Positions 16,988 through 24,783 of a stretch of 64,000 nucleotides of DNA are shown piece after piece; the stretch's first letter is position 1, and every line of letters begins with the position of its first letter. The stretch spans positions 3,906,001 through 3,970,000 of the forward strand of contig LT549889.1 of NCBI GenBank assembly GCA_900078775.1, read 5' to 3'. The notes under the pieces were generated by a model. That model saw nothing but the letters and a program-made list of their open reading frames with translations, was not told the origin of the DNA and made no database searches. Source of the stretch: Mycolicibacterium aurum (lineage in GTDB: Bacteria > Actinomycetota > Actinomycetes > Mycobacteriales > Mycobacteriaceae). Position numbers and translations under genes: made by a program.

Positions 16988-17550
16988 TCCAGCGCGCCGG
17001 CGGCCAGCGCGGCCGTGTTGATCCGGGTGAGCACCGAGTGCAGATGCTCCAGCTCGGACATCTCGACGCCGAGGCGGGCCACCACCGTGGCCGGGATGTC
17101 CAGCGCGCGTTGCCGTAACGCCTCCCCCTCGGCGGTGAGGCTGACCAGGATGGCCCGTTCGTCGGCGGCGCTGCGGGTGCGGGTCACCAACCCCAGGGCC
17201 TCCAGCCGTTTGAGCATCGGCGAACTGGTGGCCGGGTCCATCTGCAGCAGCGCGGCGATCTGCTTGACCGAGAGGGCGGCCTTGTTCCGGACATCGTCGT
17301 TCTGGTCATCGCCGTTCTGGTCATCGCCGTTCTGGACATCGCCGCCGCCGGCCTTGGCGTTGTCCCACAGCGCCAGCATCACCAGGTACTGCGGGTGGGT
17401 GAGCCCGAGCGGCTCCAGCAGCGGCCGGTACACCGCCAGCACGGCGCGGTTGGTGACCGCCAGCGCGAAGCACACCTGGCGCTCCAGGGCGAGCGGATCG
17501 ATATCGCTGTCGGGAGCATCGCTGTGGGCGGCGGGCAGCACCGTGGTCAT
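16942..17550 (-). CDS. MarR/OhrR-like regulator with a tandem-repeat insertion
   Basis: About 202 residues, longer than the usual 140-165. The N-terminal helix ERQVCFALAVTNRAVLAVYRPLLEPLGLTHPQYLVMLALW resembles OhrR organic-peroxide sensors, including a Cys in the expected position. A low-complexity Asp/Asn/Gln-rich insertion encoded by a 15-bp repeat (17291-17350) then interrupts the fold before the recognition helix region (VKQIAALLQMDPATSSPMLKRL). ATG 17550 is chosen because a TACAGT hexamer lies seven bases upstream, giving a leaderless transcript; GTG 17556 is the alternative. Probably represses the divergent DUF5313 gene and itself through 17573-17587. Confidence 0.85.
   Translation of the reverse strand: MTTVLPAAHSDAPDSDIDPLALERQVCFALAVTNRAVLAVYRPLLEPLGLTHPQYLVMLALWDNAKAGGGDVQNGDDQNGDDQNDDVRNKAALSVKQIAALLQMDPATSSPMLKRLEALGLVTRTRSAADERAILVSLTAEGEALRQRALDIPATVVARLGVEMSELEHLHSVLTRINTAALAAGALDQIAGPNRSSASLMT
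17291..17350. repeat. 15-bp in-frame tandem repeat inside the MarR gene
   Basis: About four units; the core unit TCATCGCCGTTCTGG occurs twice identically (17306-17320, 17321-17335), flanked by degenerate copies at 17291-17305 and 17336-17350. On the coding strand it encodes repeats of the type D-D-Q-N-G. Each unit is five codons, so copy-number change keeps the frame. Confidence 0.9.
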
Positions 17551-17572
17551 GCCCACACTGTACTACTTAGTT

Positions 17573-17587
17573 CCCTAATCATTAGGG
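17573..17587. promoter_or_regulatory. operator palindrome between marR and the DUF5313 gene
   Basis: CCCTAAT-C-ATTAGGG, a perfect 7-bp inverted repeat. Divergent -10 hexamers flank it: TACGAT at 17588-17593 for the plus-strand gene (ATG 17601) and TACAGT (17562-17557) for marR (ATG 17550). Both are seven or fewer bases from an ATG, so both transcripts would be leaderless, and a repressor here would block both. Confidence 0.75.
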
Positions 17588-17600
17588 TACGATGTAAACC

Positions 17601-18017
17601 ATGGCCGCCACACAACCCACCCGTATCCAGCGCCTCCTGTACGCCTACGGCAAGCGCCTACCCGACTCGATGCGCGAATGGGTCGCCGAAGACCTGGCCG
17701 GCCCGGGCGCCATCCGCCGGCACATGATCCGCTACTCCATCCCGCCGGCGCTGATCCTCGCGCCGCTGTGGCTGCTGCCGGCGTCGCTGTACGTGCACCT
17801 GGAGATGACGGTGCCGATCTACGTCTGGGCCGTGATCATGGGATACGTGCTGAACAAGGTGTGGCGCCGCCACCGCCTCGCCCAGCACGGGCTGGACCCC
17901 AACCTCGTCGACGCGATCAACCGCGAGAAGAACGCGCGCCTGCACGAGGACTACGCCCGGCGCTTCGGGGCACGCCCCGAAGAAGCCAAGTGGCAGTCCA
18001 ACTCGAGCCCGTTCTAG
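17601..18017 (+). CDS. DUF5313-like membrane protein
   Basis: A 138-residue protein with a basic soluble N-terminus (residues 1-45), two membrane helices (about 47-65 and 70-90) and a charged C-terminal tail with an amphipathic, Arg/Glu-rich helix (REKNARLHEDYARRFGARPEE). Function is unknown. It is probably transcribed leaderless from TACGAT and controlled by the divergent MarR regulator. The stop overlaps the stop of the convergent cupin gene. Confidence 0.75.
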   Translation: MAATQPTRIQRLLYAYGKRLPDSMREWVAEDLAGPGAIRRHMIRYSIPPALILAPLWLLPASLYVHLEMTVPIYVWAVIMGYVLNKVWRRHRLAQHGLDPNLVDAINREKNARLHEDYARRFGARPEEAKWQSNSSPF

Positions 18018-18358
18018 ACGTGCGGGCCGAGCTTCTTGGCGATGGTCAGGATCACCACCGAGTCCTCCAGCGCGGCCAGCGCATGCCGGGTCAGCGGCAC
18101 CACCAGATGATCACCGGCTGAGCCCTCCCAGCCGGCCTCGTCGGTGGACAGCTTGACCCGACCCTGCAACACCTGCAGGGTCGCCTCACCGGGGCTCTCG
18201 TGATCGTCGAGTCCGTTACCGGCGGTCAGCGCCAGCAGGACCTGTCGAAGACTGTGCTCGTGACCGCCGTAGACGGTATGGGCACTGCGCCCACTGCTCG
18301 CCGCCCGGGCCTTTTCCAGGTGCTCACGCGCCAACGCGGTGAGTGAAATCTTCTCCAT
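18014..18358 (-). CDS. small cupin-domain protein
   Basis: A 114-residue single cupin barrel. The two cupin motifs are recognisable (LDDHESPGEATLQVLQGRVKL and GDHLVVPLTRHALAAL), though the first keeps only one His plus Glu, so metal binding is uncertain. Such proteins often modulate redox or sugar metabolism, but nothing specific can be said. It follows the SDR gene's minus-strand neighbour region with its own ATG at 18358, nine bases upstream of which the SDR gene ends, so the SDR and cupin genes form an operon. Confidence 0.8.
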   Translation of the reverse strand: MEKISLTALAREHLEKARAASSGRSAHTVYGGHEHSLRQVLLALTAGNGLDDHESPGEATLQVLQGRVKLSTDEAGWEGSAGDHLVVPLTRHALAALEDSVVILTIAKKLGPHV

Positions 18359-18367
18359 AAGGCCTCA

Positions 18368-19045
18368 CTATGACACGGCTCCGGAAAGCGCCGCCTTGGC
18401 ACGACGCGACGTGTCGTCCGCGAGCACCTCGGTGGCCCCGCTGAGCACCCCTTCGACGGCCTGCCGGGCGACCACGGCCGGGGCGGTTTTCTGATCTGCC
18501 GGAATGTAACTCACCATGTCGGTGTCCATGTAGCCGACGTGCAGGGCGGTGACGTTCACCCCGCGCGGGCCGAGTTCGTCACGCACCGCGTCGGTGAGCG
18601 CCCAGGCCGCCGCCTTGGCCGCGGCGTACGCCCCCGAGGTGGCCGGGTGCTTCCAGGACAGCACCGAGAGCACGTTCAGGATCGACCCGCCGCCGTTGCG
18701 TTCGATCACCGGGGCGAATTCCCGGATGACGTTGAGGGTGCCGAAATAGTGGGATTCCATCTCGGCGCGGATGTCGTCCATCGGGCCGGTCAGCAGATTC
18801 GCCTGGGTGGAGATGCCGGCGTTGTTCACCAGCACGGTGACGTCGGCGGCGATCTCGGCGGCCCGCCGGATCGATTCGGGATCGGTGATGTCGAGCTGCA
18901 CCGGTATGACGTCCGGAGCGTCGACGCTCTCCGGCCTGCGCGCCGCCGCATAGACCTTGGCGCCGCGCGCGACGAACTCCGCCGCGATCTGCTTGCCCAA
19001 CCCGCGGTTGGCCCCGGTGACCAATACCGTGATGTTCTCGCTCAT
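18368..19045 (-). CDS. short-chain dehydrogenase/reductase
   Basis: A 225-residue classical SDR. The cofactor motif TGANRGLGKQIA is at residues 10-21, DIT and NNAG follow, and the catalytic set is S (NVLSVLS) with YAAAK. The Arg residues after the second beta strand (AARRPES) suggest NADP preference. The substrate is unknown. ATG 19045 is the first start after the intergenic region to the LysR gene; the frame extends further upstream but without SDR sequence. Likely controlled by the adjacent LysR regulator, although the two are on the same strand. Confidence 0.88.
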   Translation of the reverse strand: MSENITVLVTGANRGLGKQIAAEFVARGAKVYAAARRPESVDAPDVIPVQLDITDPESIRRAAEIAADVTVLVNNAGISTQANLLTGPMDDIRAEMESHYFGTLNVIREFAPVIERNGGGSILNVLSVLSWKHPATSGAYAAAKAAAWALTDAVRDELGPRGVNVTALHVGYMDTDMVSYIPADQKTAPAVVARQAVEGVLSGATEVLADDTSRRAKAALSGAVS

Positions 19046-19148
19046 GGCAATCCCCTTTGCGTCGTGTGTGTCCCAGTCAACGGCGTCACAGCACGGGGCG
19101 CATCCCGCGGAAGCAGAGTTTCCGGCTGGCAGCAATGCGGTTGTGGTG

Positions 19149-20072
19149 TCAGCGGTAAGGATCCTGGACCGGAAGCCAGCTGCCGGGCGCGGTGATCCCG
19201 AGATCACCGATTTCGCGGACGAAGGCGTCCACGACGGCCAGCACGGCGGGTCGGTCCTCGCCGCGGCGCCACACCAGTGACCATGTCCACAGCGGCGTCG
19301 GCCCCACCACCGGCCGGCGGACCAGATCCCGGGGCTCGGAGTCGTTCTGCCCCTTGGGGTTGTTGAGCACCGGCCGGCCCAGCCTGCGCACATGCTCGAA
19401 GAAGGTCGGCCCGGTGACACCGCCGTCGTCGGTGCGCATCACCCGGGCGCCGGTGGCCGCGGCGAACTGTTCGGCGTACCGGTTCCACGAGGACCAGCTC
19501 GCGGCGTCGGTATCGACCAGGGCCACGGTGTCTTTCGCGTCCACCGGCGAATCGTCGGCGCCCGGGCCGAGCGCGTACAGCCGGTCCACCCCGACCAGCC
19601 GGGAGTGCAGATCCAGGGTCTGCAGATCCTCGCGCTGCACCCAGCAGATCGCCAGATCCAGGCTGCCGTCGGCGACCCGCGCGGCCTGGGCGTGCGAGGG
19701 CATCACCCAGGCGTCGACCCGCAGGGTGGCCACCCCGGCGGCGCGTTCGGACCAGTCCACCGGGCACCAGTTCACGCAGCCGATCCGCACCGGTTGGTCG
19801 TCCTCCGCGCCGGATCCCAATCCGATTGCCCGGCTGCGGAATTCATCGGACTGGCGGACCAGGGCGCGGGCCTCGTCCAGCAGTGCCGCCCCGGCGGGGG
19901 TCAGGGCCACCGAACGGCGGTCCCGGTCGAACAACTGCACCTTCAGATCCCGTTCCAGGGTCTTGATCTGCTGGGACAGCGACGGTCCGGCGATGCGCAG
20001 ACGCTGCGCCGCCCGGCCGAAGTTCAATTCCTCGGCGACGGTGACGAAGTACCGCAGCTGCCGCAGCTCCAC
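19149..20072 (-). CDS. LysR-family transcriptional regulator
   Basis: A 307-residue regulator with a winged helix-turn-helix at residues 1-60 (ELRQLRYFVTVAEELNFGRAAQRL ... SLSQQIKTLERDL) and a periplasmic-binding-like effector domain. The GTG at 20072 gives the standard LysR start (VELRQLRYFV); another GTG at 20096 would add eight residues. Divergent from the SDR gene at 20206 across about 130 bases, the usual arrangement for a LysR regulator and its target. The effector domain has few Cys and no recognisable ligand signature. Confidence 0.9.
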   Translation of the reverse strand: MELRQLRYFVTVAEELNFGRAAQRLRIAGPSLSQQIKTLERDLKVQLFDRDRRSVALTPAGAALLDEARALVRQSDEFRSRAIGLGSGAEDDQPVRIGCVNWCPVDWSERAAGVATLRVDAWVMPSHAQAARVADGSLDLAICWVQREDLQTLDLHSRLVGVDRLYALGPGADDSPVDAKDTVALVDTDAASWSSWNRYAEQFAAATGARVMRTDDGGVTGPTFFEHVRRLGRPVLNNPKGQNDSEPRDLVRRPVVGPTPLWTWSLVWRRGEDRPAVLAVVDAFVREIGDLGITAPGSWLPVQDPYR

Positions 20073-20205
20073 CGGCGCAAGCGTAGTAGGCAGCACCTCT
20101 CAGCAGCGAGGTTTCCGGTCCCATCCGCCCGGCATCGGTGCCACGCCGATCGCGGTTGAGCCGTGCATCAGCAGCTTCGGCTCACTCCCGGAAGGACTCT
20201 CAGCC

Positions 20206-20910
20206 ATGAACGACATCACCCGCGTCGCGATCATCACCGGCGCATCCCAGGGCATCGGCGCCGCACTGGTCGACGGCTACCGCAAGCTCGGCTACGCCGT
20301 GGTCGCCAACTCCCGCAGCATCGGCGGCTCCGCCGACCCGATGGTGCTCACCGTGGCCGGTGACATCGGCGAGCCCGGCGTCGGCGGTCGCATCGTGGCG
20401 GCCGCGCTGCAGCGTTTCGGCCGGGTCGACACCGTGGTCAACAACGCCGGCATCTTCATCGCCAAACCGTTCACCGAGTACACCGACGCCGACTACGACG
20501 CCATCACCGGGGTGAACCTGCGCGGCTTCTTCGAGGTGTCCCGTGCCGCCGTCGCCGCCATGACCGACGGCGGGCATCTGGTGAACGTCTCGACCAGCCT
20601 GGTCGATCAGGCCAATACGGCGGCCCCGTCGGTGCTGGCCTCGCTGACCAAGGGCGGGTTGAACGCGGCCACCAGATCGCTGGCCGTCGAGTACGCCACC
20701 CGCGGTATCCGGGTGAACGCGGTGGCGTTGGGCATCATCCGCACCCCGATGCACGGCGCGGACGAGTACCAGGCGCTGGCCCGGCTGAACCCGCAGCACC
20801 GCATCGGTGAACTCGACGATGTGGTGGACGCGGTGCTGTATCTGGAGAACGCCGGGTTCGTCACCGGCGAGATCCTGCACGTCGACGGCGGCCAGAGCGC
20901 GGGGCACTGA
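20206..20910 (+). CDS. SDR-family protein lacking the catalytic Tyr
   Basis: A 234-residue SDR fold: TGASQGIGAAL at residues 11-21, NNAG, and a Ser-containing NVSTSL strand. At the position of the YxxxK motif the sequence reads ASLTK (SVLASLTKGGLN), so the Lys is kept but Tyr is replaced by Ala. The rest, including the C-terminal VDGGQSAGH, is well conserved, so this looks like a real subfamily rather than a decaying gene. Reduction by the classical mechanism is doubtful. Divergent from the LysR gene and probably its target. Confidence 0.85.
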   Translation: MNDITRVAIITGASQGIGAALVDGYRKLGYAVVANSRSIGGSADPMVLTVAGDIGEPGVGGRIVAAALQRFGRVDTVVNNAGIFIAKPFTEYTDADYDAITGVNLRGFFEVSRAAVAAMTDGGHLVNVSTSLVDQANTAAPSVLASLTKGGLNAATRSLAVEYATRGIRVNAVALGIIRTPMHGADEYQALARLNPQHRIGELDDVVDAVLYLENAGFVTGEILHVDGGQSAGH

Positions 20911-20911
20911 G

Positions 20912-21070
20912 ATGAGCGGCCACGAAGAGGATCTGCGCGGTGTGCTGGAGGTGTGGCGGGGCGACTTCGGGTTCGCCGACGGGTCGGCGCTGCCGCTGAA
21001 CCTGGGCGTGCTGCTCACCCGCACCGGCGAGGGCTGGCGTATCGCGCACTACCAGGTGTCGGCTAGCTGA
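20912..21070 (+). pseudogene. truncated SnoaL/NTF2-like gene remnant
   Basis: A 52-residue frame starting at ATG 20912, one base after the SDR stop. Its second half (LGVLLTRTGEGWRIAHYQVSAS) matches the C-terminal strands of SnoaL/DUF4440 proteins, which are normally 120-150 residues and often sit beside SDR genes. The N-terminal stub (MSGHEEDLRGVL) looks like the usual first helix, so an internal segment of some 70 residues seems deleted. It could still be translated with the SDR gene. Ends overlapping the convergent LLM oxidoreductase gene. Confidence 0.55.
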
Positions 21071-22061
21071 GCGCCGGGATGACCTCGCGCTCGAACAGCT
21101 CGATGCCCGACCGGTCATAGGCGGCCTCCGGGAAGTACAGGATGGCGTACTCGCAGCCCAGGTCGCGCAGCCGCCGCAGGCGTTCGACGACCTGGTCGGG
21201 GGTGCCGGTCGCCGAATCGGGCGAGGCGACGTTGGCCAGCATGGCGTCGACGTTGGGGGCACCAGCCTCGCCCACCACCCGAAGCTGCCGGGCCCGGATG
21301 CGCTCCAGACGTTCCTGGACGTCGGCCTCCGAGCTGCCGATGACGGCGTTGAAGTTGGCCGACCGCACGATCGCGTCATAGTCGGTGCCGACGTCGCGGC
21401 AGTGCTCGGCCAGGATCTCCGATTTGCGGGTGAACTCTTCGGCGTTGCAGCTGAAGTTGGTGTACTGCGCGTACTTGGCCGCGATCTTGAGCGTCACCTT
21501 CTCGCCGCCGCCGGCGATCCACAGCGGCAGACCGCCCTCCTGCAGCGGTTTGGGGGCGACGATGGCGTCGTCGACCTGGTAGTGCTTGCCGGCAAAGGTG
21601 ACCCGGCCGTCCCGCCAGGCGTCCCGCATGATCTGTACCCCCTCGTCGAGGCGGGCCAGCCGTTCACCGGCGGACGGGAAGCCGTACCCGTAGGCCCGCC
21701 ACTCGTGCTCGTACCAACCGCCGCCGATGCCCATCTGGGTGCGGCCCCCGGACACCACGTCCACGGTGGCCGCGACTTTTGCCAGGTAGGTCGGATTCCG
21801 GTACGAGACGGCCGTACACATCTGCCCCAATTTCACCCGGTCGGTGACGGCGGCGAAGGCCGACATCAGGGTCCAGGCCTCGTGGGTGGCCTCGTCGGTG
21901 GGCACCGGGACGGTGTGGAAGTGGTCATAGACCCACACCGAGTCCCACGTGCTGTTATCTGCGTACGTGGCCAGATCACGCATCACTGACCAGTGCTTAT
22001 CGGTGGGAATGTCGACGAGATCGAGCCGCCAACCTTGCGGAATGAACAGTCCGAAGCGCAT
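21063..22061 (-). CDS. LLM-class F420-dependent oxidoreductase
   Basis: A 332-residue TIM-barrel flavin/F420 enzyme of the luciferase-like family. Characteristic segments are MRFGLFIPQG, VWVYDHFHTVP, GGRTQMGIGGGWYEHEWRAYG and APKPLQEGGLPLWIAGGG. Mycobacteria use F420 in many such enzymes; the substrate cannot be told. ATG 22061 starts exactly at the barrel's first strand, and the longer GTG frame to 22091 adds ten residues without family similarity. Confidence 0.9.
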   Translation of the reverse strand: MRFGLFIPQGWRLDLVDIPTDKHWSVMRDLATYADNSTWDSVWVYDHFHTVPVPTDEATHEAWTLMSAFAAVTDRVKLGQMCTAVSYRNPTYLAKVAATVDVVSGGRTQMGIGGGWYEHEWRAYGYGFPSAGERLARLDEGVQIMRDAWRDGRVTFAGKHYQVDDAIVAPKPLQEGGLPLWIAGGGEKVTLKIAAKYAQYTNFSCNAEEFTRKSEILAEHCRDVGTDYDAIVRSANFNAVIGSSEADVQERLERIRARQLRVVGEAGAPNVDAMLANVASPDSATGTPDQVVERLRRLRDLGCEYAILYFPEAAYDRSGIELFEREVIPALS

Positions 22062-22149
22062 AGGGACAAACTCTATGCCCACCCGGCCCATTCTTAAATC
22101 GTCTACACTTGCCAGAAATCATTCGCTGTACCAACGCTGAGGACTGGTC

Positions 22150-22877
22150 ATGACCGCCTTCAAACGTCGCCTCGTGGCTGCCACCTTCGCCGCGCTGATG
22201 CCGCTGGCAGCTGTTTCGGTCGCCACCGCGGCCCCAGCGCCGCCGAGACCACGTGCGCACCCGGCCAGTCCGAGTTCAACGGCAGCTGCGTCGACTCCTG
22301 CAACAAGTCGCAGGTCCGCAACGCCGACACCGGCAAGTGCCAGACGCTGTTGTCGGCCGCGCTGCAGAAGGCGGAGACCCCGGCCGTGGCCAAGCTGACG
22401 CCGGAGCAGATGGGTGGTGCCTGGCAGCTGGCCAAGCAGGCGCAGATGATCCCCGAGGGCACCCGGGTGTGGAACTCGGTGGTCGGCACGGCCGACACGG
22501 TGCTCGGCTGGCCGGTGCTGGCCACCGCCGCCGCCGCGGACGTGGCCACCACCATCGCCCTCCTGAATGGCGTCGGCGGAGTCGGCGTTGCCAGCAGTCC
22601 CCTCCGGATGGCCGGTGCGGCCGGTGGTGCGGCCACCGGCGTGGCCCAGACCTTCTCGGCGGCCGGTGACATCGCCCAGGTGGCCCGCGCGCTGCCGTCC
22701 CCGAAGATCGGCCTGCCCAAGCTGCCGAACCTGAAGATGCCCCCGCACCCGCGGATCTTCCCCAAGAAGGTCGGCCTGCCCAAGATCGGCATCCCGCATC
22801 CCAAGATCGGCCTGCCCAAGCTGGGCGGATCGGGCATCTGCGGGCCGAAGCTGCTGTTCTTCACCCCCTGCCTCTAG
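22150..22877 (+). pseudogene. frameshifted gene for a small exported Lys/Pro-repeat protein
   Basis: The first frame from ATG 22150 encodes a clear signal peptide (FAALMPLAAVSVATAAPA), but the mature sequence continues in another frame from about 22242 (AETTCAPGQSEFNGSCVDSCNKS). A gain of one or loss of two bases near 22237-22245 (GCGCCGCC) explains this. The mature part has four spaced cysteines, a hydrophobic middle (ADVATTIALLNGVGGVGVA) and a C-terminal repeat of KIGLPKL-type units with Pro and Lys, ending in GICGPKLLFFTPCL. I do not recognise the family. The shift may be a real inactivation or a sequencing error. Confidence 0.7.
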
Positions 22878-22881
22878 AGCC

Positions 22882-23307
22882 ATGGCACTGTCTCGGGAAG
22901 AACGCGAAGAGTTCCTGACCGAGCCCCATGTCGCCGCCCTGTCGGTGAGCACGGGAGATACCCGCGGCCCGCTGACCGTGCCGATCTGGTATCAGTACAC
23001 CCCGGGCGGGCAGCCCTGGTTCATCACCGGGGCCGGCTCGCGCAAGCACCGGCTGATCGAAGCCGCCGGATACCTGTCGCTGATGGTCGACCGGGTCGAA
23101 CCCACCGTGCGCTACGTCGCGGTGGACGGTGCGGTGAGCCGGATCGAGGAGGCCACGGACGAGCAACTCGTCGAGATGACCCGCCGCTATCTGCCGCCCG
23201 AGGCCGTCGAACCGTATCTGGAGACGGCCCGCCGTGAGCACGGGCCCAGCGTGGCGGTGTACATGAAACCGCAGCACTGGCTGTCCGCCGATCTGGGCGG
23301 CTTCTAG
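22882..23307 (+). CDS. PPOX-class FMN/F420-binding protein
   Basis: A 141-residue pyridoxamine-phosphate-oxidase-like split barrel. It begins with LSREEREEFLTEPHVAALSV and has the strand pair TVPIWYQYTPGGQPWFIT, then RKHRLIEAAGYLSLMVD, which lines the flavin/F420 phosphate site. Members reduce small molecules or detoxify xenobiotics; the substrate is unknown. ATG 22882 lies just five bases after the stop of the exported-protein gene. Its stop touches the stop of the convergent acyl-CoA ligase gene. Confidence 0.88.
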   Translation: MALSREEREEFLTEPHVAALSVSTGDTRGPLTVPIWYQYTPGGQPWFITGAGSRKHRLIEAAGYLSLMVDRVEPTVRYVAVDGAVSRIEEATDEQLVEMTRRYLPPEAVEPYLETARREHGPSVAVYMKPQHWLSADLGGF

Positions 23308-24761
23308 CCCGCACCCGGATACAACGCGGCCACCCCGGGCACGCTGACCTTGAGCGACGGGGTGCGGGGCAGTTCGTCGACGAACGCCACCGCGACCGGC
23401 ACGTGGTGCGCGGGCAGCGCCTCCCGGACCGCGGCCAGCAGTTCGTCCTCGGTGACCCGGGCGCCCGCGACGGTCTCGACGGCCGCGAACGGCACCTCGC
23501 CCAGTCGCCCGTCGGGCACTCCGACCACCCCGGCGTCGCGCACCTGCGGATGCGAGATCAGCACGGCCCGCACCGTTTCGGGCAGGATCTTGAAGCCGCC
23601 GCGGTTGATCGCGCCGTCCGCTCGGCCGGCCACGGTGATGAACCCGTCCTCGTCGACCGATGCGATGTCGGTGGTGACCACCCAGTCCGGGCCCAGCAGC
23701 GGCACCTGGGCGGTGAGGATGCCCTGGCTACCGGTCGGTACCTCGGCGCCGGTGTCCGCGTCGACGATGCGGACCTGTACCCCCGGCAGCACCCGGCCCG
23801 AGCTCTCGCGTTTGCGCGCCCCGAACTCGCGGTACAGATCCGGGGTCCAGGTACACACCGAACCGGCGAATTCCGTTGCGCCGTAAGCGGTCAGCACCGG
23901 CACGCGGTAGCGCTGCTCGAAGGCGTCCCGGGTGGCCACATCCAGCGGGCCCGACGCGCACATCAGGAAATCCAGGGAGGCCAGGTCTTCGGCGGGCAGA
24001 TCGGCCTCCAGCAGCATCCGCACCACGGCGGGCTGCACACCGACCCGGCGCAGTCCGTGCGTCTTCACCACCCGCACCCAGTCGGCCACGGTGAACCGCT
24101 CCAGCAGGGCCATCCGCTTACCGATGTAGATGGCGGTCACCGTCTGGCACACCCCGCCGATCCCGCCGAGCGGCCAGTAGGCCAGCTCGGGCGGTTCGTC
24201 GGGGGTGGCGTTCCCGCCCGTCACGCTGAACACGGTGTGCTCCAGCACCTCCGCGCGGACCACGAAACGCTTTGGCGCCCCGGTGGTTCCGCTGGTGAGG
24301 ATGGCCAGCGCCCCGTCGATCGGCGGCCGCGGGCGGCGCTGCCCCGCGCCGGTGAGCGTCGGCGCCTCGGGGCCCAGTCGCACCCGGGCCGCCCCGGTGC
24401 GCTCCGCGGCGGCCGTCACCGGGTCGGTCCAGTCCTGCGGGTCGGCGAGCACCGCCGCGACGTCGAGGCGGTCGATGTCGGCGGCGATCGCCTCCGGCGA
24501 CTGGAACGAGTAGATCATCACGACCGGCCGGCCGGCCGCGATCATGCCGATGGTCGCGGCGGTGTGCGCGTACCGGTTGCGCACCACCAGGCCGACGGGC
24601 GCGCCCGGGTCCAGGCCGGCCCGCTCGAGCAGTCCGGTGAGCGCCGCGCCGTAGCCGGCGACCTCGGCCCCGGTGAACCAGCGCCCCTGGAACTCGATGC
24701 ACGGCCGGTCACCGTAGTCGGCCAGCCGTGCCGCAAACCTTTCGGTAAAGCTTTCGGTCAC
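23304..24761 (-). CDS. acyl-CoA ligase/AMP-binding enzyme
   Basis: A 485-residue ANL-superfamily enzyme. The P-loop A3 motif is AILTSGTTGAPKRF, A5 is AYGATEFAG, A7/A8 are TDIASVDEDGFITVAGRADGAINRGGFKILPE, and the catalytic Lys region A10 reads RTPSLKVS instead of the common PKTxxGKI, but the Lys is present. It is somewhat shorter than typical FadD proteins. It should activate a carboxylic acid to its acyl-CoA. The GTG start is at 24761. No obvious operon partner. Confidence 0.87.
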   Translation of the reverse strand: MTESFTERFAARLADYGDRPCIEFQGRWFTGAEVAGYGAALTGLLERAGLDPGAPVGLVVRNRYAHTAATIGMIAAGRPVVMIYSFQSPEAIAADIDRLDVAAVLADPQDWTDPVTAAAERTGAARVRLGPEAPTLTGAGQRRPRPPIDGALAILTSGTTGAPKRFVVRAEVLEHTVFSVTGGNATPDEPPELAYWPLGGIGGVCQTVTAIYIGKRMALLERFTVADWVRVVKTHGLRRVGVQPAVVRMLLEADLPAEDLASLDFLMCASGPLDVATRDAFEQRYRVPVLTAYGATEFAGSVCTWTPDLYREFGARKRESSGRVLPGVQVRIVDADTGAEVPTGSQGILTAQVPLLGPDWVVTTDIASVDEDGFITVAGRADGAINRGGFKILPETVRAVLISHPQVRDAGVVGVPDGRLGEVPFAAVETVAGARVTEDELLAAVREALPAHHVPVAVAFVDELPRTPSLKVSVPGVAALYPGAG

Positions 24762-24783
24762 CGGCCCATTGTGGCATCCGGGC

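Noticed and set aside
17291..17350. Short tandem units as a CRISPR-like array
   Set aside because: 15-bp units without spacers, in frame inside a coding gene; a minisatellite, not CRISPR. No CRISPR array or cas gene was seen in the window.
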